Under the pieces are notes generated by a model. It had not been told where the DNA came from, did no database searches, and saw only the letters and a program-made list of their open reading frames with translations. A stretch of 64,000 nt of DNA from Diplocloster modestus. Lineage in GTDB: Bacteria; Bacillota; Clostridia; Lachnospirales; Lachnospiraceae. A program made the translations under genes and the position numbers. The stretch is taken from the NCBI RefSeq assembly GCF_019042245.1, contig NZ_JAHQCX010000023.1, positions 1 through 64,000 on the forward strand, in the 5' to 3' direction. Within the stretch, counting starts at the first letter, position 1. Each line of letters starts with the position of its first letter. Positions 34,733 through 44,199 of this stretch are shown here, piece by piece.

Positions 34733-35239
34733 ATGAGAAAAATATATATTGATAAGACGGAAGAAGTAAGCTGCACGGCCGTATATATGAGAGATACGGA
34801 AATAATACAAGCGGGAACTACCATCTATTCCATGCCAGTTAAGGACAAAAATGCGGAGTATCAAAAGTTCGCCGACAAATACGACATTCACTTTATATTT
34901 GAAGATAGCCTGCCAGAGATAGATTTCTACACCATCCCTCGCGTAGATATTATGGCAGTGGATAGCTGCGGAGGATACATAGGAACAATTGGAGAAATCT
35001 GTGATTTAAAAAGTGATGCACCAATATGCTACCTTGACAGAAATAGGAACTGTTACTTAATTGCGGAGAACGGTAAAGACTTTCTAAAAACAGTAAATTC
35101 ATGGAAAACACAATTAAAACCATATGATGAAGTAATATTCTACCATTCAAAAGAAGAGGCAAAAAAGAATCATGAATTTTTAGATATGAGTACCATAACC
35201 ACAGTGGAAACCGACGATTCCCAAAAGATTCCCACATAA
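34733..35239 (+). CDS. uncharacterised protein, weak resemblance to SUKH/SMI1-type immunity proteins
   Basis: 168 aa, soluble and acidic, AT-richer than its neighbours. The central VDIMAVDSCGGYIGTIGE followed by APICYLDRNRNCYLIAEN has the look of SMI1/KNR4 (SUKH)-type proteins, which often act as immunity factors, but the match is by eye only. It has its own promoter. There is no strong ribosome site (GGGG before ATTTAA), and no toxin gene is near. Its base composition suggests transfer. Function not assigned. Confidence 0.55.
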   Translation: MRKIYIDKTEEVSCTAVYMRDTEIIQAGTTIYSMPVKDKNAEYQKFADKYDIHFIFEDSLPEIDFYTIPRVDIMAVDSCGGYIGTIGEICDLKSDAPICYLDRNRNCYLIAENGKDFLKTVNSWKTQLKPYDEVIFYHSKEEAKKNHEFLDMSTITTVETDDSQKIPT

Positions 35240-35330
35240 ACCCAATCACTTCACACAAATAACAGCTAAATAAAAAAATCATAACTACTATATGATACCC
35301 GAGAACGCAGACCATTGAAAAAAAGTCTGT

Positions 35331-35370
35331 TGTAAAGCAGGGATGGGTACGCCCTTTCCCTCCCATCCCG
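35331..35370. repeat. mini-palindrome with the same left flank as IR-7
   Basis: TTGTAAAGCAGGGA is also the left edge of the 44595 element. It is followed by GGGATGGG...CCCATCCC, a short hairpin. It may be a deletion remnant of a long inverted repeat. Nothing else is seen in 35240-35426. Confidence 0.4.
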
Positions 35371-35426
35371 GTCCATATACAGACCCATCCAAGGCCGCCC
35401 CTAAGGGAGCAACGGTAAATTATTCC

Positions 35427-35455
35427 GTGACAGCCGCCCCGTTCGATGCTATAAT
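35427..35455 (+). promoter_or_regulatory. promoter of uppP
   Basis: GTGACA at 35427-35432, a 17-bp spacer and perfect TATAAT at 35450-35455, 41 bp before uppP. Confidence 0.65.
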
Positions 35456-35496
35456 TAATACATATGCGAAAGTGAAGGTACACAGGAGGAGAGAAC

Positions 35497-36372
35497 ATGA
35501 CATTATGGCAGTCACTGCTTTTGGGCCTGGTTCAGGGTTTGACTGAATTCCTGCCCGTCAGCAGTTCCGGTCATCTGGCCATCTTGAAAAACTTACTGGG
35601 ATTAAAGCTGGAAACAGGGTTGTTGTTTGATGTCGTTTTGCATCTGGGCACCCTTCTCGCCGTATTTATCGCGTTTTTTAGGGATATCCGGAAATTGATC
35701 GTGGAAGGCTGCGGTATCGTGGCTGACCTGGTGAGGAACCTGATTATTTTCTTTAAAAAAATCGGCGGAGCCAACCGGAGTTACATACGGATCGTGCGGA
35801 CGAATTACCGGAAATTTGTGATTCTGGTGATCGTGGCTACGATACCGACAGGAGTCATTGGCTATGTGGCACGGGACCTGGTGGAGATCGTCGGGGCGGG
35901 GCTTTTGGTGCCCGGTATCTGTCTGATGATAACGGGAGTACTGCTGTTGATCGCCGATGCCACCGGTGGCGGAAGAAAAGTACCGAAGGACGTAAGCTAT
36001 ACGAATGGGTTCTTAATCGGAATCTGCCAGGGAATTGCGGTTCTGCCCGGAATCTCACGGTCGGGGACTACGATTTCGGCGTGTCTGTTGAGTGGATTTG
36101 ACCGGAAGTTCGCGGTGAAGTTCTCATTTATCATGTCCATTCCGGCGGTATTAGGCGCTGCCGTGCTGGAATTAAAAGATCTGGATAAAACCATGTTTCA
36201 GTCACAGGATATCATCAACTATGCGGTTGGAGCGCTTGTGGCTGCTGTGGTGGGATACATCTGCATAAAGACCATGCTGGTCGTGGTCCGGAATAAAAAA
36301 TTTAAGTATTTCTCCATTTACTGCTTTGCCGTAGGACTGCTGGCAGTAATCGGAGCCCGTTTTATAGTATAG
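35497..36372 (+). CDS. uppP: undecaprenyl-diphosphatase
   Basis: Membrane phosphatase (BacA family, 291 aa) recycling the C55 lipid carrier for cell-wall synthesis; overproduction gives bacitracin resistance. Both family motifs are present: GLVQGLTEFLPVSSSGHL at 9-26 and LPGISRSGTTIS mid-protein, with about eight helices. The start follows ACAGGAGGAGAGAAC. A basic 30-residue loop (KKIGGANRSYIRIVRTNYRK) after helix 3 is longer than in E. coli, as in many Firmicutes. spoIIIE follows after 13 bp. Confidence 0.95.
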   Translation: MTLWQSLLLGLVQGLTEFLPVSSSGHLAILKNLLGLKLETGLLFDVVLHLGTLLAVFIAFFRDIRKLIVEGCGIVADLVRNLIIFFKKIGGANRSYIRIVRTNYRKFVILVIVATIPTGVIGYVARDLVEIVGAGLLVPGICLMITGVLLLIADATGGGRKVPKDVSYTNGFLIGICQGIAVLPGISRSGTTISACLLSGFDRKFAVKFSFIMSIPAVLGAAVLELKDLDKTMFQSQDIINYAVGALVAAVVGYICIKTMLVVVRNKKFKYFSIYCFAVGLLAVIGARFIV

Positions 36373-36385
36373 GAGGAACTTGACA

Positions 36386-38971
36386 ATGGCTTCACAATCG
36401 AGCAGAAAGCGCAGTGCGTCGCGGTCGAAAGCGAATACGAAAAAAAAACGTGCTGCGAAACGACGGAATAAAAATAGCCCGATCGGAATGGAAGTGGCCG
36501 TTTTGTTTTCTCTGGCGGCTGCCATATTTCTAATGATAAGCAATTTTGGAGTGGGCGGTTTTGTTGGTAAGACAGTCAGCTCCTTTTTCTTCGGATTATT
36601 CGGCTGGATGGAATATATATTTCCGGTTATTCTGTTTTTGGTTATCGCATTCTGTATTTCCAACAGGGACAACGGTATCGCAAAATTAAAGGCGGGAGCG
36701 GGCGTACTGCTGTTCCTGCTTTTGTGCGCGTTCATTCAGCAGGTGTCTGTCGGTTATTCCAAGGATACGCCCTTTAAAGAGATATATCAGCATGCGTCTG
36801 GGAGGGCAGCATCCGGAGGGCTGACGGGCGGATTGATGATAAATCTGTTAAGTCCTGCGCTGGGGACCGCAGGCGTCTACATTTTCCTGGTCATTTTAAT
36901 GATCATCTGCCTTGTGGTCATCACCGAGCGCTCTTTCCTGGGCGGTGTAAAAAAAGGCGGAAAGAAGGTATACGATTCCGCGAAGGAGGATGTGGCCCGC
37001 AGGAAGGAACGTGCCGCTGAAAAACGCGAAGAGCGGGAGAAACGGATGGATAAAAAGGTATCCGGAGTTTCTTTGAATACAAAGATTGATAAGAAGGAAC
37101 AAAAAAAGCAAAAGGAAGAGAGTGCGTTAAAAGAACTGACCATGGAGGATGTCAAAGAGGCAGAGCTTCTGGATCAGTTTGATTTTCATATTTTCGAGCA
37201 GGAGCAGATGCCGATACCGGACATAGAGCCGGAGCCGGAGATATTCCCGGAGGTGGCGGCGGAGCTGCAGCATATGCCGGCCGGATCGGTGAAGAGTTCT
37301 GCACAAAGAGCTGAGGAGCACGTCGGGGAGATGCCGGATTCTCAGAGTTATTCGTATCATCATTCCCAGGATTCAGTCCCATCCCAGAACCAGCCACAAA
37401 CAAAGCCCCGTGAGGCAGACGGGGAGGTTCGGGAAGAAAACGTGGCGATGCAGACGGAGAAGGAGCTGGCCCAGGCGTCGGCGGTGTTCAAGGTGGAATA
37501 TGTGTATCCGCCGTTCCGTCTTTTGAAGAAGGGAAACGGGGGCAGGTTTGGAGACTCCGAGCGGATGCTCAAAGAGACTGCCTTGAAATTGCAGCAGACG
37601 CTGCATAATTTTGGTGTAAATGTGACGGTGACGAATGTCAGCTGCGGACCGGCAGTTACCAGATATGAGCTTCAGCCGGAGCAGGGGGTAAAGGTCAGCC
37701 GTATCGTAAACCTGGCGGATGATATTAAGTTAAACCTGGCGGCGGCGGATATAAGGATCGAAGCGCCGATTCCCGGAAAAGCGGCAGTGGGGATCGAAGT
37801 TCCGAATAAAGAAAACAATCCTGTCATGTTAAGGGATCTGTTGGAAACCGATGATTTTCAGAAACATCCCTCCAAAATTGCTTTCGCGGTTGGAAAGGAT
37901 ATCTCCGGACAGACGGTGGTTACAGACATTGCTAAAATGCCCCATCTGCTGATCGCCGGTGCCACCGGGTCCGGTAAGTCGGTGTGTATCAATACGCTGA
38001 TCATGAGTATTCTCTATAAGGCAGGGCCTGAGGATGTGAAACTGATCATGATCGACCCAAAGGTGGTGGAGTTAAGCGTCTACAATGGGATTCCCCACCT
38101 GTTTATACCGGTGGTTACCGATCCGAAAAAGGCGGCGGGCGCGCTGCACTGGGCGGTGGCTGAGATGGAAGACAGGTATCAGAAATTCGCGGAACGAAAC
38201 GTCCGGGATATCAAAGGTTATAACGCGAAGATCGCGTCCATCGAAGACATCGAGGATGAAAATAAACCGCAGAAACTGCCGCAGATCGTGATCATTGTGG
38301 ACGAGCTGGCAGACCTGATGATGGTCTCTCCCGGTGAGGTGGAAGAGTCGATCTGCCGCCTGGCACAATTGGCGCGGGCGGCGGGCCTGCATCTGATCCT
38401 GGCGACCCAGCGGCCCAGTGTGAATGTCATCACAGGCCTGATTAAGGCCAACATGCCTTCCAGGATCGCATTTTCTGTGACTTCCGGCGTAGATTCCAGG
38501 ACCATTATCGATATGAACGGCGCGGAAAAACTGTTGGGAAAAGGGGATATGCTCTTTTATCCCACCGGATATCAGAAACCGATCCGGGTGCAGGGGGCAT
38601 TCGTATCCGACCGGGAAGTGGGAGATGTGGTGGAATTCCTTAAAAAGCAAAATACCGCTGCGCCCTACGATCCCAATATAGAGAGCCGGATCAACAGCGC
38701 GGTGTCCGGCGGTGGAGGAAGCGCTGCGGCACAGGACTCAGGCAGCGCGCGGGACGTATATTTTGAAGAGGCCGGTAAATTTATCATAGACAAAGACAAG
38801 GCATCCATCGGGATGCTGCAAAGACAGTTCAAAATCGGCTTCAACCGTGCGGCCAGGATTATGGATCAGCTGGCGGAAGCCGGGGTGGTCGGGGAGGAAG
38901 AAGGTACCAAACCCCGTAAGATTCTTATGTCGATGGATGAATTTGCAAATTACATAGAGGAATATGTATAA
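36386..38971 (+). CDS. spoIIIE: DNA translocase FtsK/SpoIIIE
   Basis: Septal DNA pump moving chromosomes into the forespore or daughter cell, 861 aa. A basic N-terminus (1-32) precedes about four membrane helices (about 35-180). An acidic, variable linker follows (about 190-365), then the RecA-like motor with Walker A IAGATGSGKSV near 523 and Walker B VIIVDELADLM near 635. The C-terminal gamma winged helix (about 790-858, SIGMLQRQFKIGFNRAARIM) reads orienting DNA sequences. The ATG at 36386 fits AGGAGG spacing better than the TTG at 36380. Confidence 0.95.
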   Translation: MASQSSRKRSASRSKANTKKKRAAKRRNKNSPIGMEVAVLFSLAAAIFLMISNFGVGGFVGKTVSSFFFGLFGWMEYIFPVILFLVIAFCISNRDNGIAKLKAGAGVLLFLLLCAFIQQVSVGYSKDTPFKEIYQHASGRAASGGLTGGLMINLLSPALGTAGVYIFLVILMIICLVVITERSFLGGVKKGGKKVYDSAKEDVARRKERAAEKREEREKRMDKKVSGVSLNTKIDKKEQKKQKEESALKELTMEDVKEAELLDQFDFHIFEQEQMPIPDIEPEPEIFPEVAAELQHMPAGSVKSSAQRAEEHVGEMPDSQSYSYHHSQDSVPSQNQPQTKPREADGEVREENVAMQTEKELAQASAVFKVEYVYPPFRLLKKGNGGRFGDSERMLKETALKLQQTLHNFGVNVTVTNVSCGPAVTRYELQPEQGVKVSRIVNLADDIKLNLAAADIRIEAPIPGKAAVGIEVPNKENNPVMLRDLLETDDFQKHPSKIAFAVGKDISGQTVVTDIAKMPHLLIAGATGSGKSVCINTLIMSILYKAGPEDVKLIMIDPKVVELSVYNGIPHLFIPVVTDPKKAAGALHWAVAEMEDRYQKFAERNVRDIKGYNAKIASIEDIEDENKPQKLPQIVIIVDELADLMMVSPGEVEESICRLAQLARAAGLHLILATQRPSVNVITGLIKANMPSRIAFSVTSGVDSRTIIDMNGAEKLLGKGDMLFYPTGYQKPIRVQGAFVSDREVGDVVEFLKKQNTAAPYDPNIESRINSAVSGGGGSAAAQDSGSARDVYFEEAGKFIIDKDKASIGMLQRQFKIGFNRAARIMDQLAEAGVVGEEEGTKPRKILMSMDEFANYIEEYV

Positions 38972-39006
38972 ATCACGGAGAATGATGTCAAAGGAGGCAG
39001 TAAGTT

Positions 39007-40677
39007 ATGAAAACGGATATTCAGATTGCACAGGAAGCCAGTATGGAGCCCATTCAAAAGGTGGCCGCAGCGCTGGGAATCGAGGAAGAAGACCTGGAGC
39101 TTTATGGAAAGTACAAGGCAAAGCTTTCAGATGAACTTTGGGAAAAGGTAAAGGACCGGCCCGATGGAAAACTGATTCTGGTGACTGCGATCAATCCCAC
39201 ACCTGCGGGCGAGGGAAAGACAACCACTACGGTAGGATTGGGCGAAGCCTTCGGACGCTTGGGCAAAAAAGCGGTGATTGCCCTTAGAGAGCCCTCTCTG
39301 GGTCCCTGCTTTGGCATCAAAGGAGGCGCGGCCGGCGGCGGATATGCCCAGGTAGTGCCCATGGAGGATCTGAACCTTCACTTTACCGGAGATTTTCATG
39401 CCATCACTTCCGCCAATAATCTGCTGGCTGCTCTGCTGGACAATCATATACAGCAGGGGAATGCGCTGGAAATCGACACGAGACAGGTGGTTTGGAAACG
39501 CTGTCTGGATATGAATGACAGGGTCTTGAGAAATGTGGTAGTGGGACTTGGCAGCAAAGGTGACGGTGTAGTCCGGGAAGACCATTTCGTCATCACCGTT
39601 GCGTCGGAAATCATGGCTGTGCTGTGCCTCTCCAATGATATGGAAGATCTGAAACGGCGTCTGGGACGTATGATCGTCGCTTATACAAGAGCGGGAAAAC
39701 CGGTAACCGCTGAGGAACTTCATGCTACCGGAGCGATGGCCGCTCTCTTGAAGGACGCGCTGAAACCGAATCTGATCCAGACCCTGGAGCATACACCGGC
39801 GCTGGTCCATGGAGGACCGTTTGCGAACATCGCCCATGGGTGTAACAGTGTGAGAGCCACGAAGACAGCTTTGAAGCTGGCGGATTATGTCGTCACGGAG
39901 GCGGGATTCGGTGCGGATCTGGGTGCGGAGAAATTCTTTGACATCAAATGCAGGAAAGCGGGACTTAAGCCGGATGCCGTCGTGCTGGTGGCAACGGTCC
40001 GCGCATTAAAATATAACGGGGGCGTCCCCAAAGACCAGTTAAGCGGCGAAAATCTGGAGGCCCTGGAAAAAGGCATCGTCAATCTGGAGAAACATATTGA
40101 AAATCTCCAAAAATATGGTGTTCCGGTTGTTGTAACCCTGAATTCCTTTATAACCGATACAAAAGCGGAAATCGCTTTTGTAGAAAAATTCTGTAAAGAC
40201 AGAGGATGTGAATTCGCCATTTCCGAGGTATGGGAAAAAGGAGGAGAAGGCGGCATTGCGCTTGCGGAAAAGGTTTTGGATACCCTGTCTGCAAAAGAAA
40301 GCCATTTTCGAGTGCTGTATGATGACCAGCAGCCTTTGGCAGCAAAGATTGAGACGATAGCCAAAGAGATCTACGGTGCTGACGGCGTGGTATTCTCCGC
40401 TGCGGTGTCAAAAGAGCTGAAGCATCTGACGGAGCTGGGCTTTGGAAATCTTCCAGTCTGTATGGCGAAGACCCAGTATTCCCTGTCGGATGACGCTACC
40501 CTGTTAGGAAGGCCGGAAAACTTCACAGTCAATGTAAGGGAAGTATATATATCAGCGGGTGCCGGTTTTGTGGTAGCGATTACCGGTGCGATCATGACGA
40601 TGCCGGGGCTGCCGAAAAAACCGGCTGCAGACAGCATCGATGTGGATGAAAGCGGAAAAATAACAGGTTTATTCTAG
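39007..40677 (+). CDS. fhs: formate--tetrahydrofolate ligase
   Basis: ATP-dependent formation of 10-formyl-THF, key to one-carbon metabolism and the Wood-Ljungdahl methyl branch. 556 aa, the normal length. The ATP loop TPAGEGKTTTTVGLGEAFG is at about 65-83, REPSLGPCFGIKGGAAGGGYAQ is split after it, and HFTGDFHAITSANNLLAA is near 122. A strong AAAGGAGGCAG site precedes the ATG. It is followed by folD, so both 10-formyl- and methylene-THF steps are co-expressed. No acetyl-CoA synthase genes are in view, so acetogenesis cannot be claimed. Confidence 0.96.
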   Translation: MKTDIQIAQEASMEPIQKVAAALGIEEEDLELYGKYKAKLSDELWEKVKDRPDGKLILVTAINPTPAGEGKTTTTVGLGEAFGRLGKKAVIALREPSLGPCFGIKGGAAGGGYAQVVPMEDLNLHFTGDFHAITSANNLLAALLDNHIQQGNALEIDTRQVVWKRCLDMNDRVLRNVVVGLGSKGDGVVREDHFVITVASEIMAVLCLSNDMEDLKRRLGRMIVAYTRAGKPVTAEELHATGAMAALLKDALKPNLIQTLEHTPALVHGGPFANIAHGCNSVRATKTALKLADYVVTEAGFGADLGAEKFFDIKCRKAGLKPDAVVLVATVRALKYNGGVPKDQLSGENLEALEKGIVNLEKHIENLQKYGVPVVVTLNSFITDTKAEIAFVEKFCKDRGCEFAISEVWEKGGEGGIALAEKVLDTLSAKESHFRVLYDDQQPLAAKIETIAKEIYGADGVVFSAAVSKELKHLTELGFGNLPVCMAKTQYSLSDDATLLGRPENFTVNVREVYISAGAGFVVAITGAIMTMPGLPKKPAADSIDVDESGKITGLF

Positions 40678-40692
40678 GAGAAAAAGGAGTGA

Positions 40693-41535
40693 ATGGGAAT
40701 GGCACGAATTATAGACGGAAAAATGATCTCCCAGCAGATCAAGGATGAGTGTAAAGAAGAGGTAGCGGTTTTAAAAGAGCAGGGAAAGAGTATCTGCCTT
40801 GCTGTAGTGCAGGTGGGCGCGGACCCGGCCTCCTCAATCTATGTGAATAACAAGAAAAAAGCATGCGCCTATATCGGGATCGAGTCACTATCCTACGAAC
40901 TGCCGGAAGAGACCACGCAGGAAGAACTGCTGTCTCTGGTAGAGAAGCTCAACCAGCAGAAAGATGTGAACGGAATTCTGGTTCAGCTGCCGCTGCCGGC
41001 GCACATTGATGAAGATAAAGTGATCCAGGCCATATCGCCTCTAAAAGACGTGGACGGCTTTCATCCGGCCAGTGTCGGTGCCATGTGCATCGGCCAGCCC
41101 GGCTTTTTGTCCTGTACACCGGCCGGTATTATCCAGCTGCTGAAGCGCTCTGACGTGGAGATCGCAGGCAAGGAGTGCGTGGTGATCGGACGAAGCAATA
41201 TCGTTGGGAAGCCAATGGCGTTACTGCTCCTTCGGGAAAATGGGACCGTCACGGTGTGTCATTCCAAGACCCAAAATTTAAAAGAAGTGGCAAAGCGCGC
41301 GGATATACTGATCGCGGCCATAGGAAAACCCAGAATGATCAATCATGAATATATCAAAGAAGGAGCCGTCGTCATTGACGTTGGCATACACAGGGAAAAT
41401 GGTAAAATGTGCGGGGATGTGGACTTTGCCGATGTGCTGGACCATGTCAGCGCGATTACCCCTGTTCCGGGAGGCGTAGGACCAATGACCATCGCCATGC
41501 TGATGCGTAATTGCGTAGAATCAGCGAAAAGATAG
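40693..41535 (+). CDS. folD: methylenetetrahydrofolate dehydrogenase/cyclohydrolase
   Basis: Bifunctional FolD of about 280 aa interconverting methylene-, methenyl- and 10-formyl-THF with NADP. It has the catalytic-lysine segment SIYVNNKKKACAYIGI (K near 56), GILVQLPLPAHI and the Rossmann segment VIGRSNIVGKPMALLLL, with PVPGGVGPMTIAMLM near the end. The second ATG (40699, MARIIDG) is an equally good start. It lies 15 bp after fhs in the same operon. Confidence 0.95.
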   Translation: MGMARIIDGKMISQQIKDECKEEVAVLKEQGKSICLAVVQVGADPASSIYVNNKKKACAYIGIESLSYELPEETTQEELLSLVEKLNQQKDVNGILVQLPLPAHIDEDKVIQAISPLKDVDGFHPASVGAMCIGQPGFLSCTPAGIIQLLKRSDVEIAGKECVVIGRSNIVGKPMALLLLRENGTVTVCHSKTQNLKEVAKRADILIAAIGKPRMINHEYIKEGAVVIDVGIHRENGKMCGDVDFADVLDHVSAITPVPGGVGPMTIAMLMRNCVESAKR

Positions 41536-41550
41536 AAAGAACAGGCGGAA

Positions 41551-42459
41551 ATGACCATGCTTTGTAAAAAATGTGGGACTAAGCTGAAAGATGGACATGT
41601 GTACTGCGAGAAGTGCGGGGAACCTGTGCAGATCGTACCGGATTTTAATCCGCTGGATGAAGCGGTACTGGAAAATGTGGCCGGTATGATGAATCCGGAG
41701 GAAAAATCTGCCTCAGACTGGAAAGCAATACAGGAGAAACCAGTACAGGAGAAAACAGTACATACCCATTCCAAACCACAGTCTAAGGCGCTGACACCGC
41801 GAAGAAAATTATGGATTCTGGGTATTGCGGTGACGTTACTGATCACAGGAGGAGCGGTAGGCTTTCTCACCTACAGGAATCATTCCTACACCTATCAATT
41901 CCAGAAAGCGCAGGAATACAGGGACAAGCAGAAGATCAGCAGGGCGATCGAATATCTGGAAAGGGCGATGGAATTAAAGCCTGAGGATCCGGCTGCTTAT
42001 GAAACACTGGTTGAGATTTATACGGAACAGCACGAGGATGAGCAGGCAGTCGTTGTGCTGGAGCATATGATAGACGAAGGCCTTGCAACCGTGGAGGAAT
42101 ACGAAGAGCTCATTGGATTTTATAAAAAGGATGAGCGTATGAGTGATATTCCCGATCTGATACTGGACTGTACCGATCAGAACATCAGAAAAGAACTTTC
42201 CGTTTATATGGTGTCCGCTCCTGATGTCGATCTGGCACCTGGAATCTATTACAAAAATGTGGAGATTGAACTGCTGGCGGACAAGGGAGAGATCTATTAT
42301 ACCTTTGACGGCTCACAGCCCACCCACAAGAGCCATCTGTATGTCCGCCCCATTATGCTGCGGGAAGGAAAAAATACCATCCGCGCGGTGGCAGTCAGTG
42401 AGGACGGTTATTACAGCCAGGATATTACGCTGGAATACGAGATTAAACTTGATCAGTAA
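41551..42459 (+). CDS. zinc-ribbon, membrane, TPR and chitobiase-C-like domain protein
   Basis: 302-aa protein. A zinc ribbon (CKKCG and CEKCGE, C5/C8/C19/C22) is followed by a linker with repeated EKPVQEK, one membrane helix (about 88-108) and two or so TPR-like helical pairs (about 115-200; KISRAIEYLERAMELKPEDPAAYETLVEIY). The C-terminal beta domain (about 230-300, IYYTFDGSQPT...GKNTIRAVAV) is of the chitobiase/beta-hexosaminidase C-terminal type. This architecture recurs in Clostridia with unknown role. The outer part probably faces the wall. It lies 15 bp after folD. Confidence 0.75.
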   Translation: MTMLCKKCGTKLKDGHVYCEKCGEPVQIVPDFNPLDEAVLENVAGMMNPEEKSASDWKAIQEKPVQEKTVHTHSKPQSKALTPRRKLWILGIAVTLLITGGAVGFLTYRNHSYTYQFQKAQEYRDKQKISRAIEYLERAMELKPEDPAAYETLVEIYTEQHEDEQAVVVLEHMIDEGLATVEEYEELIGFYKKDERMSDIPDLILDCTDQNIRKELSVYMVSAPDVDLAPGIYYKNVEIELLADKGEIYYTFDGSQPTHKSHLYVRPIMLREGKNTIRAVAVSEDGYYSQDITLEYEIKLDQ

Positions 42460-42524
42460 AAAGGAGTTTGTCACACTCCAGAAGTTTTTTATTCCAGAGG
42501 AGCACGTTTATATTGAATGAAAAG

Positions 42525-42550
42525 CACGGGCCAGATCACGGCCCGTGTTT
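42525..42550. terminator. terminator between TPR gene and xpt
   Basis: CACGGGCC and GGCCCGTG form an 8-bp stem around AGATCAC, followed by TTTGT. It lies between convergent genes. Confidence 0.75.
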
Positions 42551-42586
42551 GTATTGGCTTCGTATGCAGTTTATGAATTATATTGA

Positions 42587-43159
42587 CTACTCGTGAATAA
42601 ATTCGATCAGATCCACATCCATTTTACCTATTCTGGCCAGAGAATAGACATCCAATCCCTGGTCCTCCAGTTTCAGCCTTCCGGGCTGGAAGGATTTCTC
42701 AATCAGAATGCCGATACCCGCAATCGTAGCATGCGCTTTGCGGATCAACCGAACCGCGCCTGTGGCGGCTTCCCCGTTAGCCAGAAAATCGTCCACGATC
42801 AGAATGTGGTCATTTTCTGATATGTAATTCTTGGCCATGGTCAGCTCGTAATCCACTCCCTTAGTAAAAGAGGTGACTTGTGTCTGCCATACATCGGTTT
42901 TCAGGGTTTTGGAAACCTGTTTCTTCAGGATTACCATGGGAACCCCTAATTCCTGTGCAGTGTAGACCGCCGGAGCAATACCTGAACTTTCGATGGTGAA
43001 TACTTTGGTAACACCTTGTCCGCGAAAATGATCGGCGATATCCTTTCCCATCTCATACATCAACTGTGGGTCGACCTGATGATTAATAAAGCTGTCCACT
43101 TTCAGTATTGATTCATTTAATGCGTGTCCTTCTGCCAGAATTTTTTCTTCCAGTAATTT
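42587..43159 (-). CDS. xpt: xanthine phosphoribosyltransferase
   Basis: Purine salvage enzyme making XMP from xanthine and PRPP, about 190 aa. The PRPP loop HILIVDDFLANGEAATG and the N-terminal VDSFINHQVDP and ESSGIAPAV motifs match Xpt rather than other PRTs. The GTG at 43159 after AAGAGGTGAAAATC gives the usual length; an in-frame GTG at 43171 overlaps the ribosome site. In Bacillus the gene has a purine riboswitch; none is recognisable in the 84 bp before it here. Confidence 0.93.
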   Translation of the reverse strand, partial: KLLEEKILAEGHALNESILKVDSFINHQVDPQLMYEMGKDIADHFRGQGVTKVFTIESSGIAPAVYTAQELGVPMVILKKQVSKTLKTDVWQTQVTSFTKGVDYELTMAKNYISENDHILIVDDFLANGEAATGAVRLIRKAHATIAGIGILIEKSFQPGRLKLEDQGLDVYSLARIGKMDVDLIEFIHE

Positions 43160-43243
43160 CACGATTTTCACCTCTTAATTTTATGTTGTTTTCATCATAT
43201 CACAGATTAAATAAAAAAGGAATCCATAAGAATAGGATCTGAA

Positions 43244-44110
43244 TCAGGAAAAATATTTCTCCTTAATCACCGATACCGGCATGTCCTGCCCAGTCCAGAT
43301 ACGGAAAGCCTCCGCTCCCTGATACAGCAGCATGTACAGTCCATTAAAGACCTGGCAGCCGCGATCCCGGGCCATCTGCAGCAGCCTGGTCTCCCTGGGA
43401 TTATAGATCACATCCGAGACGATCAGATCCGGGCGCAGCATTCCAGAATCCGGAATAATACAGCCGTCCGCGTGAGGGCTCATTCCCACCGACGTGCCGT
43501 TAGTCAGGATCGCACTATCCGAGATACTATTTTTAAGCATCCGGTCATCCGGCAGCTCATACAGCGAAGCCCTGCAGGACGTCTGCGCATTCAGCTTATC
43601 GATCAGATTCTGAGCACGGGACCAGAACTGATCCTTAATGCTGAACAGATCAATCTGCGCCACGCCGTCCAGCGCGGCCTGCACACAGACCGCGGTAGCC
43701 GCGCCGCCGGCGCCCAGCAGAGTCATCTTTTTTCCTATAATATCATGACCGGCATCTCTTACCGCGCACATATATCCCACACCATCCGTATTATGACCGG
43801 TGAGTACCCCATCGTCATTGACAATCGTATTCACCGCGCCGATCATCTGTGCGGCAGGGGAAAGACGGTCCGCCAGTTCGCACATCCGGTTTTTATCCGG
43901 CATCGTCAGATTAAAGCCCCTGACATTCAAAACCCTCAGGCCTTCCACTGCGGTTTTCAAATCCTCACAGCCCACATCGAATGCCAGATAAACATAGTCC
44001 AGTCCCAGCCGCGCAAACGATTCGTTATGCATCATGGGAGAAATACTATGTGCAACCGGGCTGCCCAATAAACCGGTTAACCGGGTATGCCCGGTAATCT
44101 GTTTTTCCAT
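43244..44110 (-). CDS. aroE: shikimate dehydrogenase
   Basis: NADPH-dependent reduction of 3-dehydroshikimate in aromatic amino-acid synthesis, 288 aa. Substrate SxS motif is HSISPMMHN near 21-29. The catalytic Lys is about 73 in NLTMPDKN (usual NVTxPxK), with Asp in NTDGVGY near 108. The nucleotide loop is LLGAGGAATAV. The C-terminal YQGAEAFRIWTG is typical. The start follows GGAGTAGAAAAAC. It is separated from ktrB by two long palindromes; no other aro gene is adjacent. Confidence 0.94.
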   Translation of the reverse strand: MEKQITGHTRLTGLLGSPVAHSISPMMHNESFARLGLDYVYLAFDVGCEDLKTAVEGLRVLNVRGFNLTMPDKNRMCELADRLSPAAQMIGAVNTIVNDDGVLTGHNTDGVGYMCAVRDAGHDIIGKKMTLLGAGGAATAVCVQAALDGVAQIDLFSIKDQFWSRAQNLIDKLNAQTSCRASLYELPDDRMLKNSISDSAILTNGTSVGMSPHADGCIIPDSGMLRPDLIVSDVIYNPRETRLLQMARDRGCQVFNGLYMLLYQGAEAFRIWTGQDMPVSVIKEKYFS

Positions 44111-44199
44111 GTTTTTCTACTCCTTTTCCAGAATTATATCCATCTTAACCAAATCCTATCTTTCTGTCAATGGGGAGCTGCTAAGGGCTGCTGAGGGCC

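Noticed and set aside
43160..43243. Purine riboswitch expected before xpt
   Set aside because: Only about 84 bp precede the gene and none of the conserved purine-aptamer loop sequences are present.
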